From positions 552,960 to 616,959 of the forward strand of contig NZ_CDME01000016.1 in NCBI RefSeq assembly GCF_000826545.1: 64,000 nt of DNA, read 5' to 3'. The DNA comes from Kibdelosporangium sp. MJ126-NF4. Its GTDB lineage: Bacteria; Actinomycetota; Actinomycetes; Mycobacteriales; Pseudonocardiaceae. The notes beneath the pieces were generated by a model that ran no database searches, was not told where the DNA came from, and saw only the letters and a list, made by a program, of their open reading frames with translations. Made by a program: the position numbers and the translations under genes. Positions 55,974 to 63,938 of the stretch are shown here, piece after piece (within the stretch, counting starts at the first letter, position 1; every line of letters begins with the position of its first letter).

Positions 55974-57167
55974 TCAGTCCTCGTCGCGGGCAGCCGCCCG
56001 CACCAGTGGCGAACGCGTGAACGCCCGCGCGACCCGCGTCAGCCAGGCGATCTCGTCCCGGATGTCGGTGTCGGTCCGGCTGACCCCGCCTCCGGTGGCG
56101 TTCTCGATCTCCGCGCCGTCGCCGAGCGCCCGCAGCGCCGCCCGCAGCTGCGCCGCCTCGACCGTGGCGCGCAGCTCGTCGCCGGTCAGACCGGCCTGTT
56201 CGGCCAGCTCCGTCGCACCGGACCGCACGTCAGGGCTCAGGTACGGGCGCAGCGACAGCCAGCCGTCCCTGATCTCCACGACTCTGCGGTAGAGCTTGAA
56301 CTCCAGGTCACGCACGGTGAACGTGTCCAGCAGGCCACGGTCCGGCGGCGTCAGCGCGATCGCGGGAAACGCCTGGTAGAGGGCCAGCCACAGCGGATAC
56401 AACCGGCGGTAGGCGGACTGCGTGTCCCACCAGCCGCGGATGGCCGTCAGCCACGGGCCCCAGCCGGGAATCGTCAGTCCCACGGAGATCAGCGACACCC
56501 CGGCGGCGGCGAACAGCGGCGACAGGAACTCCCAGTCGTGCGGGTCCGCGCCGAGCTGGACACCGACCACGTCGGACACGCGGATCGCGGTGAAGCCGAG
56601 CATGAAGACCGCGCCGACCGCGGTGATCCGCAGCCCGCGACGCAACCAGGACCGACCGGCCACCTTCGCGTAACGGCCGCAGCTGACGACGGTGGCGATC
56701 AGCGCCGTGCCCAGTCCGGTGCACATGAAGAGCGTGTAGGCCGCGATGTACGGGTTGTGCGCGCTCATCAGGATGAAGCTGGACACCCGCTTCTCGACGT
56801 CGGCCAGTACGAAGGTGACGACCAGCCCCGTCTCGACCAGCACGAAGAACAGCAGCCAGCGGCGAACCCTCGGACGGGCGATCTCCGGCGAGTACTGCCA
56901 GTACAGCAGCTGCGTGTGCACGGTCCCGCTGTAGGCCATCAGGCTGGTGTGGATGACCAGGGCCGCGAGGTTCGGGATGCCGACGAGCTCGTCGAAGCCC
57001 CTGGCGAACATCGGGATCGCCAGCACGTAGGTGAGCGCGAGGAACGCGAAGGAGTAGCAGAGCGCGCGCGACGCCGGGTCGTGCCAGTTCTTGCGCAGTC
57101 CATACGTCTTGTAGACAAAAGCGAGCGTCGCGACGACAGCGAGAAAGGGATATATGAAATCCTTCAT
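55974..57167 (-). CDS. MAB_1171c-type putative transporter
   Basis: A 397-residue protein. Residues 1-250 hold about seven membrane helices (IYPFLAVVATLAFVY, LCYSFAFLALTYVLAIPMF, ALVIHTSLMAYSG, WLLFFVLVETGLVVTFVLAD, YTLFMCTGLGTALIATVV, and two more), and a cytosolic helical tail of ~150 residues follows (GLTGDELRATVEAAQLRAALRALGDG). It matches the MAB_1171c family, whose genes commonly sit next to ImmA/IrrE and XRE genes, as here. Overlaps the ImmA gene by 4 bases. The substrate is not known. Confidence 0.82.
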   Translation of the reverse strand: MKDFIYPFLAVVATLAFVYKTYGLRKNWHDPASRALCYSFAFLALTYVLAIPMFARGFDELVGIPNLAALVIHTSLMAYSGTVHTQLLYWQYSPEIARPRVRRWLLFFVLVETGLVVTFVLADVEKRVSSFILMSAHNPYIAAYTLFMCTGLGTALIATVVSCGRYAKVAGRSWLRRGLRITAVGAVFMLGFTAIRVSDVVGVQLGADPHDWEFLSPLFAAAGVSLISVGLTIPGWGPWLTAIRGWWDTQSAYRRLYPLWLALYQAFPAIALTPPDRGLLDTFTVRDLEFKLYRRVVEIRDGWLSLRPYLSPDVRSGATELAEQAGLTGDELRATVEAAQLRAALRALGDGAEIENATGGGVSRTDTDIRDEIAWLTRVARAFTRSPLVRAAARDED

Positions 57168-57742
57168 ACCGGCTCGCCCGGGAAATGCCCCAGTGAGCGC
57201 TCCATCCGGGCGATCACCGATGACGCCTCGTCGGGCACGGCCGTTTCCGGCGCGGGCACTGCCGGCCGCCGGTTCATTTGCTGGAGGATCACCGACGCCA
57301 TCGTTTCGGCTTCCTGCTCCTGGCTGTCGGAGTAGCCGTCGCGGCGCAGCATGTCACGCACGACGGCGGGACTGAGGTTCGGGAAAATGGCCCGCAGCGT
57401 GTGGTCGCCGTCCGGGCCGAGTGCGCTGGAGTGCGCGCAGATGATGTGGCCGAGTTCGTGGCCGATGATGTGTTCCTGGTGCGTCTTGCTGGTGTTGGCC
57501 TCGTAGAAGATCAGGTCCTCGGCGTCGGAGGCGATCCAGAGTCCACAGGGGTGTCCGAGGTCGAGGCTGATCGGGACGAGGCGCAGCGGACGGCCTCGCT
57601 GGCGCTGGACGGCCGCGCACAGGTCCTCGATGTCGTACGGGGCCTGCATGCCCAGCGCCGACAGTCGTTCCTCGCATCGTCGACGCAGCTGTCTCAGCCA
57701 CCTGACTTTGCTCCGCCCAGTGGGCATGGAGGAATCGGACAT
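57164..57742 (-). CDS. ImmA/IrrE-family metallopeptidase
   Basis: A 192-residue protein with the zinc protease motif HELGHIICAH (HELGH at 95-99). Family members (ImmA of ICEBs1, IrrE) cut a partner XRE repressor to switch on genes. The XRE gene 69 bases upstream is the probable target, and the overlapping membrane gene downstream may be part of the response. Confidence 0.88.
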   Translation of the reverse strand: MSDSSMPTGRSKVRWLRQLRRRCEERLSALGMQAPYDIEDLCAAVQRQRGRPLRLVPISLDLGHPCGLWIASDAEDLIFYEANTSKTHQEHIIGHELGHIICAHSSALGPDGDHTLRAIFPNLSPAVVRDMLRRDGYSDSQEQEAETMASVILQQMNRRPAVPAPETAVPDEASSVIARMERSLGHFPGEPV

Positions 57743-57811
57743 GGCTACCAGCCTAGCCGCCCGCGACTCGCCGAATGAAACATTGCGATTAATCAGGACG
57801 ACCCGGACGGT

Positions 57812-58243
57812 CTACTGCGTGTCCTCGACCGGTGGCAGTCCCTGCATCTGGCGATACTGATCCATGATCGCCATGATCGCTTTCAGGTTTTCCTCCCGCA
57901 TGCCCGCCGCCCGCATGGCCACGGCGCGAACGCCCGCCTGCCGCATCGTCTCCACGGCGGCCAGTTCGGTCCGCACCGACTCGGCGAGCTGTTCGTCGAA
58001 GAAGTACGCGACCGACACCCCGAAGAAGTTCGCCAGCGCGGCGAGCAGCTCGTGTGAGGGATTGGTGCGCTTGCCTGTTCGCAGCTGCGACAGGTACACC
58101 GCTCCGACCTTGAGGCTCGGCGCGACCTTCTTGAGCTCGGCGACGACGTCGGCGTTGGTCCACCGCCGACCCTGCGGGCGGACCATCTTGAACAGGTCGT
58201 CCAGCCTGCTCGCCAAAGTCGGGCGCTCCTCCGCACCGGGCAC
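57812..58243 (-). CDS. XRE-family repressor, probable ImmA substrate
   Basis: 143 residues from GTG 58243, with GGGAGG 6 bases upstream; upstream in-frame codons run into the operator. The helix-turn-helix is VVAELKKVAPSLKVGAVYLSQLRTGKRTNPSHELLAALANFFGVSVAYFF, followed by a helical tail (TMRQAGVRAVAMRAAGMREENLKAIMAIM) that may dimerise. First gene of the operon with ImmA, MAB_1171c and amidohydrolase. The palindrome at 58277-58289 is a likely operator. Confidence 0.85.
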   Translation of the reverse strand: MPGAEERPTLASRLDDLFKMVRPQGRRWTNADVVAELKKVAPSLKVGAVYLSQLRTGKRTNPSHELLAALANFFGVSVAYFFDEQLAESVRTELAAVETMRQAGVRAVAMRAAGMREENLKAIMAIMDQYRQMQGLPPVEDTQ

Positions 58244-58276
58244 GCGCCACCTCCCAAAGCCACAGATTAGCCAACA

Positions 58277-58289
58277 GCTATGCCATAGC
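58277..58289. promoter_or_regulatory. Probable XRE operator
   Basis: GCTATGCCATAGC is a perfect palindrome with one central base, 33 bases upstream of the XRE start, where a repressor would block its own promoter. GTCA...TGAC arms lie just beyond (58292-58313). Confidence 0.5.
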
Positions 58290-58308
58290 CTGTCAGAGTA
58301 ACTCACAG

Positions 58309-58430
58309 TTGACAAAGGGGGCAGCAGTCGAGATGCTAGCCCCGGAGGATAGCTGAGAGCTACATCAGGTCGGACACCTTAACTGTAAGCACAGCGTAGA
58401 AGTGGGCGGCTACCTGGGGGTGCCGCCCAC
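58309..58430 (+). promoter_or_regulatory. Orphan promoter followed by a hairpin (possible small RNA)
   Basis: TTGACA (58309-58314), a 17-base spacer and GATGCT (58332-58337) make a good + strand promoter away from any start codon. A perfect 9-bp hairpin, GTGGGCGGC (58402-58410) and GCCGCCCAC (58422-58430), follows 65 bases later. The promoter also points toward the GH123-like gene at 58784. A small RNA of about 90 bases is possible but has no U-tract end. Confidence 0.3.
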
Positions 58431-58435
58431 TCCGC

Positions 58436-58783
58436 AGCTTCTCCGAGGCTCTCAGGAAGCCCGGAACGCGACCCCGTGCACGATCCGAGCCGTCGCGTCC
58501 GCGCCGTACGGCGGTGCCGGTCGCAGCACCATGAACGTCCCGAAATCCACACGCCCTCCACACCGTCGACAAATCCCGGGACAACCGTACCGCCTCACGG
58601 AATTCCGCCCGGCATTTCGCACTGACAAAGAGGTAATCTGTTTTCCGCTTTCGTTCCGCTGCGCGAAATCCGGAACGGAAAACCGCAGGTCAGCACGGGG
58701 ATTCAGGCACACCATGATCCGTAGGCAAGCCCGGTTACAACGTTGTACCATGTCGCCTCCCGGCGCAGGAGGAGACATATTCT
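58436..58783. other. Leader region of the GH123-like gene
   Basis: About 350 bases with lower GC than the surroundings (stretches such as TCACTGACAAAGAGG) and no frame that looks coding on either strand. AGGAGGAG at 58765-58775 is the ribosome site for ATG 58784. No riboswitch fold was recognised. Confidence 0.45.
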
Positions 58784-60472
58784 ATGCGACGAAAACTGCC
58801 CATAATCCTGACAATTCTGCTGAGCGGAATGCTGTTGGCCGGTGTTCATCCGGTGTCGGCCGCATTCGCCGGAATCACGTCGTGGACCGAAGGGCCTTAT
58901 CGAAAGGTCTACCAGGACGACACCCGGCCCGGCGGCGCGTCGACCGGCGTGGTGTGGGACGCGGTGCGCAACGAATCACAGTCGTCCCAACTGCTTCTCA
59001 GGTCGGACACCGGTTTCACCGTCACGGCGGTGCGGTTCACCGGCCTGAGCGGGCCCCGCCGGATCGCGGCGGCCAGTCTCAGCTACCACTTCCAGGACTA
59101 CTACCGGCCGACCGCGAACGGACCGCACGAGCCCGACCCGCTCAGCAACGACACGTCCAGAACAGTGGCCGCCAACAGCACCCAGGGCGTCTGGATCACC
59201 GTGTCCGTGCCGAAAGGCCAGGCCGCGGGCGCCTACTCCGGCTCGGTCGACGTGGTCACCAGCGCGGGCACGGTGACCTTCCCGATCGCGTTGACCGTCC
59301 ATGCCGCGGAGATCCCGGACACGATCGACTCCGAGTACAACTACGGCACGTGGAACACACTGTTCAACGACTACGCCGACGTGGACGGCTCGATCATCGG
59401 CGACGACATCAAGAACCAGTACGGCTACCAGCGCTACTCACCGCAGTGGTGGACGCTGATCGGCAACGTGGCGCGGGAGATGAAAGCCCAGCGGCAGAAC
59501 CAGGTCAGCATGTCACTCGACACCCTCGCCGACGCCGGGACCCGGCTCGACGGCCAGACGTACACGTTCAACTGGACGATCTTCGACAGGTTCCTGCAGA
59601 CGTTCGTCGACCAGGGCGCGGTCCGCACGTTCCGGGGTCCCGCGCTGGTGAACGCCGGGCCGGTCGAGGGCGGGACGGGGCAGGTCTGGACGATCGACTC
59701 GGCGGGCAAGGTGGCGCAGGAACCGGTTGGGTCGGTCGCGGCCAACCGCTGGCTTGACCAGTATCTTCCCGCGCTGAAGGCACATCTGGACGCCAAGGGC
59801 TGGACGGCGCGCTGGTTCCAGACCGTCAGCGACGAGCCGAGCAACCCGGACAACTTCGCGGCGGTGACGCAGAAGTACCGCGCGGCCTTCGGCAGCATCT
59901 CCACCATCCAGGAGGCCATCAACGGGAACTCCACGGCATACGTCGGCAACGTCGACATCTGGGTGCCGAGCGTGCAGGAACACGCGTCCGCGCCGGACTG
60001 GTACGCCGGGCGGCAGGCGTTGGGCGAGGAGGTCTGGAGCTACACCTGCGGCTACTGCGCCCCGCCCGAAGACGGCTGGCTGGACCGGATGAGCAGCCAG
60101 CCGTACTACACCGCCATGGAGATCTCCTGGGGCAACTACCACTTCGGCCTGACCGGCTTCTTCCACTGGGGCTACAACGCGTGGGCGGAAGGCGGCTACG
60201 GCAACCCGGACGGCGAGGCACGGCCCGGCGACGGGTACATCGTCTACCCGGATCCCGCGCACAACACCGTCCGCTCCAGCGTGCGCGGCCTCTCGACCAG
60301 GGACGGCCTTGAGGACTACGAACTGTTCCGCATCCTGGGCAAGAGCGACCCGGGCAAAGCCGACGCGATCGCGGCCTCGCTCGTGCCCGCCTTCGACCGG
60401 TTCTCGGACGACATCGACCTGATGACAAGGCAGGCCAAGGAACTCCGGGTCGCCGCGGCCAGCCGGAAGTAG
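58784..60472 (+). CDS. Exported GH123-like glycoside hydrolase (DUF4091)
   Basis: 562 residues from ATG 58784 (AGGAGGAG upstream). A Sec signal (MRRKLPIILTILLSGMLLAG, cleavage near VSA-AF) is followed by a beta-sandwich-like N-terminal part and the GH123-type barrel with the catalytic-pair region FQTVSDEPSNPDNF (Asp-Glu), and then GYCAPPEDGW and the DUF4091 end RSSVRGLSTRDGLEDYELFRIL. GH123 enzymes are exo-beta-N-acetylgalactosaminidases using substrate assistance; it probably removes amino sugars from extracellular glycans. A strong terminator follows. Confidence 0.82.
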   Translation: MRRKLPIILTILLSGMLLAGVHPVSAAFAGITSWTEGPYRKVYQDDTRPGGASTGVVWDAVRNESQSSQLLLRSDTGFTVTAVRFTGLSGPRRIAAASLSYHFQDYYRPTANGPHEPDPLSNDTSRTVAANSTQGVWITVSVPKGQAAGAYSGSVDVVTSAGTVTFPIALTVHAAEIPDTIDSEYNYGTWNTLFNDYADVDGSIIGDDIKNQYGYQRYSPQWWTLIGNVAREMKAQRQNQVSMSLDTLADAGTRLDGQTYTFNWTIFDRFLQTFVDQGAVRTFRGPALVNAGPVEGGTGQVWTIDSAGKVAQEPVGSVAANRWLDQYLPALKAHLDAKGWTARWFQTVSDEPSNPDNFAAVTQKYRAAFGSISTIQEAINGNSTAYVGNVDIWVPSVQEHASAPDWYAGRQALGEEVWSYTCGYCAPPEDGWLDRMSSQPYYTAMEISWGNYHFGLTGFFHWGYNAWAEGGYGNPDGEARPGDGYIVYPDPAHNTVRSSVRGLSTRDGLEDYELFRILGKSDPGKADAIAASLVPAFDRFSDDIDLMTRQAKELRVAAASRK

Positions 60473-60480
60473 ACATCGCG

Positions 60481-60508
60481 AAGCCGCGTCGCCACGGCGA
60501 CGCGGCTT
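60481..60508 (+). terminator. Strong intrinsic terminator
   Basis: A perfect 13-bp stem, AAGCCGCGTCGCC and GGCGACGCGGCTT, with a 2-base loop, directly after the GH123-like gene. Confidence 0.85.
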
Positions 60509-60633
60509 TCCGTTGCACGGCGTGCGGTCACATAGATCGTTTGGATCGAAAAGTCTTGTGAGCCGTGGGGAGCGAGGACACCTAGGCTGGGTTTCGCGGG
60601 CCATACGAACCACAAGCATTCTCGGGAGCTTCC

Positions 60634-61200
60634 ATGAGAATTGTGCTCTACGCCCTGCTCATCGTCTGGACCATCGGTCTCGCACCCGCCGCCTCGGCAT
60701 CACCGGACCGGACCGCGTTCACCCTGTCCAGCACCGCCTTTGCCAACGGCGGCGTCATCCCCAAGGTCCACGAGTGCACCAGCGGCGGCGGCAGCGACCC
60801 CGCCAAGAAGAACGAGTCACCGCCCCTGGCGTGGTCCGGTGCCCCGACCGCCGCCATGAGCTACGCGATCGTCATGCGGGATCTCGACAACGCCAACCTG
60901 ATCCACTGGGTCATCTACGACATCCCGGTGAGCAGCACCTCGCTCCCCCAGAACGTCGAACACGCCTACCAGCCCTCGGTGCCTGCGGGAGCAAGGCAGA
61001 TCTACTACCGGGGAAGCGCGAGTCTGTACGGCTACCAAGGACCGTGCTCGCCGTCGACGGTGAACACCTACGAGTTCGTCGTGCACGCCCTCAACCGGGC
61101 GTCGCTGACCAACCTGAACTCCAGTTCGTCCACCCAGACCGCGGCCAGGGCTATCACCGCGGCCTCGATCGGTTCGGCCAGGATCAGCGGAGAGTCGTGA
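60634..61200 (+). CDS. Exported YbhB/YbcL (PEBP/Raf-kinase-inhibitor-like) protein
   Basis: 188 residues from ATG 60634. A Sec signal (MRIVLYALLIVWTIGLAPAASA) leads into the PEBP fold: PPLAWSGAPTAAMSYAIVMRDLD, the ligand pocket IHWVIYDIP, and YRGSASLYGYQGPCSPSTVNTYEFVVHAL. Extracellular bacterial PEBP proteins bind small anionic ligands. Transcribed alone. Confidence 0.88.
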   Translation: MRIVLYALLIVWTIGLAPAASASPDRTAFTLSSTAFANGGVIPKVHECTSGGGSDPAKKNESPPLAWSGAPTAAMSYAIVMRDLDNANLIHWVIYDIPVSSTSLPQNVEHAYQPSVPAGARQIYYRGSASLYGYQGPCSPSTVNTYEFVVHALNRASLTNLNSSSSTQTAARAITAASIGSARISGES

Positions 61201-61261
61201 CACCACAGCACTGACGGCTGCGGCGTGCGGCGGAAGGCGTGCCACATTTCAGTGGCCCGGC

Positions 61262-61281
61262 TTCCGCCGCCGTCGGCGGAA
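61262..61281. terminator. Hairpin between convergent genes
   Basis: TTCCGCCG and CGGCGGAA pair perfectly over a 4-base loop between the PEBP gene and the convergent alpha/beta hydrolase gene. Confidence 0.45.
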
Positions 61282-61356
61282 TGATCAACTCGGAGATGGC
61301 GGCAGGACCTTGTACGACGGCATGCTCGGATCCGTTCGTCGGCCGGTGGTGACTGG

Positions 61357-62046
61357 TCAGGCCGGTTCGGCTACTGCCGCGAGGATGTGGGCGAGTTCGA
61401 CTGGCCTGGTGTACATCGGCCAGTGGCCGGAGTCGATATCGACGTAGTCCGGCTGCCTGGCCTTGGCAAGTTCCGGCACGTCGCCGGTGTCGATCCAGGT
61501 CTTGGCCTGGTCCGGGGTGAACTCCGGACACACGACCACGACCGGAACGTCAAAGCGTCGCTCGTCGGCCAGCCGCACCACGCCCCTGGCAGCCACGTTC
61601 TCGGGCACAGGTATCGCTGCCTCCGCGATGGCGCGTCGCGTCCGCTCGTCGAGGTCAGCCGAGTCCGGCCCCTCGAACGCGGCCCAGCCGGGGAACGGCA
61701 TCACGCCATCCCGCACCTCGAACAGGTCGGCGTAGGGCTGACCGTCGGCCACGGGGAACCCACCGACGAGAACAACCGCAGCGACCGTGGTCGGCCGGGC
61801 GTCGGCCGCCAACCAGGCCAGGCTGCTGGCCGCCGAGTGCCCTACCACCAACGGCTTGCCCTCGGCCGCGTCCACAGCCGCGAGTACGGTGGCCACCTGG
61901 TCATCCAGCGTGGCGTCGCTCGCGCCGTCACCTTGACCGGGTAGAAACACCGGCACGGGCCGGTGGCCAAGGGACCGCAGCGAGGACGCGACACCATCCC
62001 ATACGGATCCGTTGAGCCACAGGCCCGCGATCAACAGCACGTCCAT
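61357..62046 (-). CDS. Alpha/beta hydrolase
   Basis: A 229-residue hydrolase: nucleophile Ser71 in VVGHSAASSLAW and His near residue 209 in DSGHWPMYTRP, with the strand VPVVVVCPEFTPDQA before it. A short compact form without a lid extension, probably an esterase for small substrates. Right at the edge of the repeat region. Confidence 0.87.
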   Translation of the reverse strand: MDVLLIAGLWLNGSVWDGVASSLRSLGHRPVPVFLPGQGDGASDATLDDQVATVLAAVDAAEGKPLVVGHSAASSLAWLAADARPTTVAAVVLVGGFPVADGQPYADLFEVRDGVMPFPGWAAFEGPDSADLDERTRRAIAEAAIPVPENVAARGVVRLADERRFDVPVVVVCPEFTPDQAKTWIDTGDVPELAKARQPDYVDIDSGHWPMYTRPVELAHILAAVAEPA

Positions 62047-62206
62047 GGTCGTCCCTTCGCGCGGTCAGCCAAGCACTCCGCTCGGCACTACCTACCGTAA
62101 AGCTGATTCCGGACGATCTGGTTCCGGAACTCGCGAACGTTGCTTTGGCTTGGTCAGGTGCTCAGCGGCATCCGTCCCACCGCTCGATCGCTGCGTGCCT
62201 TGCGGG

Positions 62207-62448
62207 GAAAGACAAAGAGATGCCTCGCCGGCGGGCAGGCCTCCAAGAGGGGACACAACAATCTCTTCGTTCCCCACCCGGTTGGCTCAGCCCACGTGAT
62301 TTCCTGGGTCGAGTGGGGGCGCGGGGCGCCCCTCCCGTATGACCTGCCAAAGGAAACCACGGCGTGCCGGGAGGTCGGTAGGGCCTGCGCTGCGGGTTGG
62401 GTCGCGTAGGCCGACCTCCCGACACGCCGTGGTATGGCTTCGCCCAGG
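62207..62448. repeat. Composite palindromic repeat, copy C, left part
   Basis: A single arm of the palindrome seen in A and B: from the central arm (GCCTCGCCGGCGGGCAGGCCTCC region) through CCCACGTGATTTCC and the hairpin starting CCTCCCGTATG at 62331, to CGCCCAGG at 62448. The other arm of the element is absent. The hairpin is broken by the IS110-family element after 62448 and resumes at 63939. Confidence 0.85.
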
Positions 62449-62464
62449 ATGCTCCTATGGGTTG

Positions 62465-63676
62465 TCAAGCGGCGATTGTGGGTGTGGCCTGCTTGGTGAG
62501 GTTGGTGAGGTTGGTGAGGTCGGCCATGAGGTGGGGGTAGATTTCGCGGGCGAGGTAGCGTTTGAGGCAGCGGATGAGGTGTTTTTTGGTCATTTTCGTG
62601 CCGGGGCGTAGCCGGGTGGTGATGTAGTCGCGGGTGGGGTGGTGGTGGGCTAGGCGGGTCAGCACGATGTAGTAGAGGGTGCTGTTGGCTTGTCGGTCGC
62701 CGGCGCGGGAGAGTCGGTGGTGGGAGTGGTTGTTGCCGCTGGAGCAGTCTTGGGGTGCGGTGCCGGTGAGGGCGGCGAACGCGGCTTCGGAGTGGACGCG
62801 GTCGGGGTGGTCGCCGGCGGTGAGCAGGAGTTGGGCGGCGTGGCCGGGGCCGACGCCGAACAGGGCGCTGGTGCGGGGTGCGATCCGGGTGAGCAGGGTG
62901 TGCAGGCAGCGGGTCAGCTCGGCCAGGCGGGTGTCGTAGTGCTGGATGGTGCGGGCCAGGTCGCCCAGCATCATCCGGGTGGTGGTGGGTGAGTCCAGCA
63001 GGCTTTCGGTGAGCTGGGTGGTCGCGTGGGCGCGGGTGTGTCCGCGGGAGTGTTTCGCGGGCAGGGCGGGCGCGGTGAACTCGGCGCAGTGTCCGATCAG
63101 GACCTTGGTGGTCATGTCGGTCAGGGTTTCCCGTAGTGCGGGTGGGGCGGTGACGATCAGGTCGTGGAGCAGGTTCAGTGCGGCGGTGCGGGCCTTGACG
63201 AGATGGTCGCGGGTTTCTTTGATGACGCGGACGGATTCGACCGGGCCGGTGCGTGGGCGGGGGGCGGCGGTGGCGTCCCCGGACTGCACCGCCGCTGCGG
63301 CCGCGATCGCGTCCTTGACATCGGATTTGCCGGTCCGGCGGCGTTTCTGCCGGTTGGGGCGGTTGACCTCGACCACGGTGACGCCGTGTTCGAGCAGGTG
63401 GGTGGTCAGCCCCGCGCCGTAACAGCCGGTGCCTTCGATCCCGACCGCCTCGAGCGGCCCGAACGCCTGCAGCCAGGCCAGCAGCTGGGTGTATCCGGCC
63501 TGGGTGGCGTCGAACCTCTCGGTGCCCAGGTCCCGGCCGAGGGAATCTTTCGCGGCCGCGACGTGGAACTGTTTGTGGGTGTCCACCCCACCGGTGATCG
63601 CCCCGACCGGGACCACCTGGGTGCCGGTCGAGTCGGTCGTGTGGGTGGACTTCTTCTTCGAGCGCGGGTTTGCCAT
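62465..63676 (-). CDS. IS110-family transposase (DEDD, serine-containing)
   Basis: 403 residues from ATG 63676 (an in-frame start at 63706 would add 10). The N-terminal RuvC-like DEDD domain has Asp32 in GGVDTHK, Glu81 in GIEGTG, and Asp119/Asp122 in KSDVKDA. The C-terminal Tnp_20-like domain runs FGVGPGHAAQLLL, LTGTAPQDCSSGNNHSHHRLSRAGDRQANSTLYY, with the expected Ser in the CSSG segment. These proteins recombine DNA with a guide RNA and act as tetramers. The gene looks intact, so the element may be active. Confidence 0.93.
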   Translation of the reverse strand: MANPRSKKKSTHTTDSTGTQVVPVGAITGGVDTHKQFHVAAAKDSLGRDLGTERFDATQAGYTQLLAWLQAFGPLEAVGIEGTGCYGAGLTTHLLEHGVTVVEVNRPNRQKRRRTGKSDVKDAIAAAAAVQSGDATAAPRPRTGPVESVRVIKETRDHLVKARTAALNLLHDLIVTAPPALRETLTDMTTKVLIGHCAEFTAPALPAKHSRGHTRAHATTQLTESLLDSPTTTRMMLGDLARTIQHYDTRLAELTRCLHTLLTRIAPRTSALFGVGPGHAAQLLLTAGDHPDRVHSEAAFAALTGTAPQDCSSGNNHSHHRLSRAGDRQANSTLYYIVLTRLAHHHPTRDYITTRLRPGTKMTKKHLIRCLKRYLAREIYPHLMADLTNLTNLTKQATPTIAA

Positions 63677-63734
63677 CCTGGTAGCGCCATCCTGTTCACT
63701 GACCAACGGGTACGGGTGGCGTGCACCCGGCCTG

Positions 63735-63900
63735 GCGGTCGGACAGGACAGTGATGGGTCGCCTGCTGCGAACAGGCTCCTATGAGGTCACGGTCGCCGG
63801 GCCGGTGCACACCCGATGGCTGCCCCGGCCCAGCCGACAGATCCTGGGAAAGGCACAACAGCCAGCCATACGACGGGTCAGACCCAACCAGGACAACCAC
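63735..63900 (-). ncRNA. Candidate bridge RNA of the IS110 element
   Basis: Read on the - strand, the region contains, in order: a short 5' stem-loop (GGGTCTGACCC, 63884-63874); GTATGG (63871-63866, same as the left target), a hairpin GGCTGTTGTGCC, then CCCAGG (63848-63843, complementary to the right target); next CATAGGAGC (63784-63776, identical to the IS end at 62459-62451), a hairpin GCCTGTTCGCAGCAGGC, then TCACTG (63754-63749, complementary to CAGTGA at the other IS end). This is the target-loop then donor-loop order of known bridge RNAs. Boundaries and expression are not shown. Confidence 0.7.
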
Positions 63901-63938
63901 CAGATCACATCCTCACGGACGCACACCCATCCTCACTG

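Larger units (their letters stand above)
62449..63938 (-). mobile_element. IS110-family insertion sequence (bridge-RNA type)
   Basis: About 1,490 bases. The ends are set by comparison with unbroken copies of the host repeat: CGCCCAGG stops at 62448 and CCATACGGG resumes at 63939, with 1-2 bases of doubt at each end. The transposase is near the left end; a 16-base tail lies on its 3' side and a 262-base non-coding stretch on its 5' side, the layout of IS110-group elements whose bridge RNA lies upstream of the transposase gene. No inverted terminal repeats or target duplication are seen, as usual for this family. Confidence 0.88.

Noticed and set aside
62500..62525. Tandem GAGGTTGGT repeats
   Set aside because: They encode the Thr-Asn-Leu repeat at the end of the IS110 transposase, so they are coding sequence.
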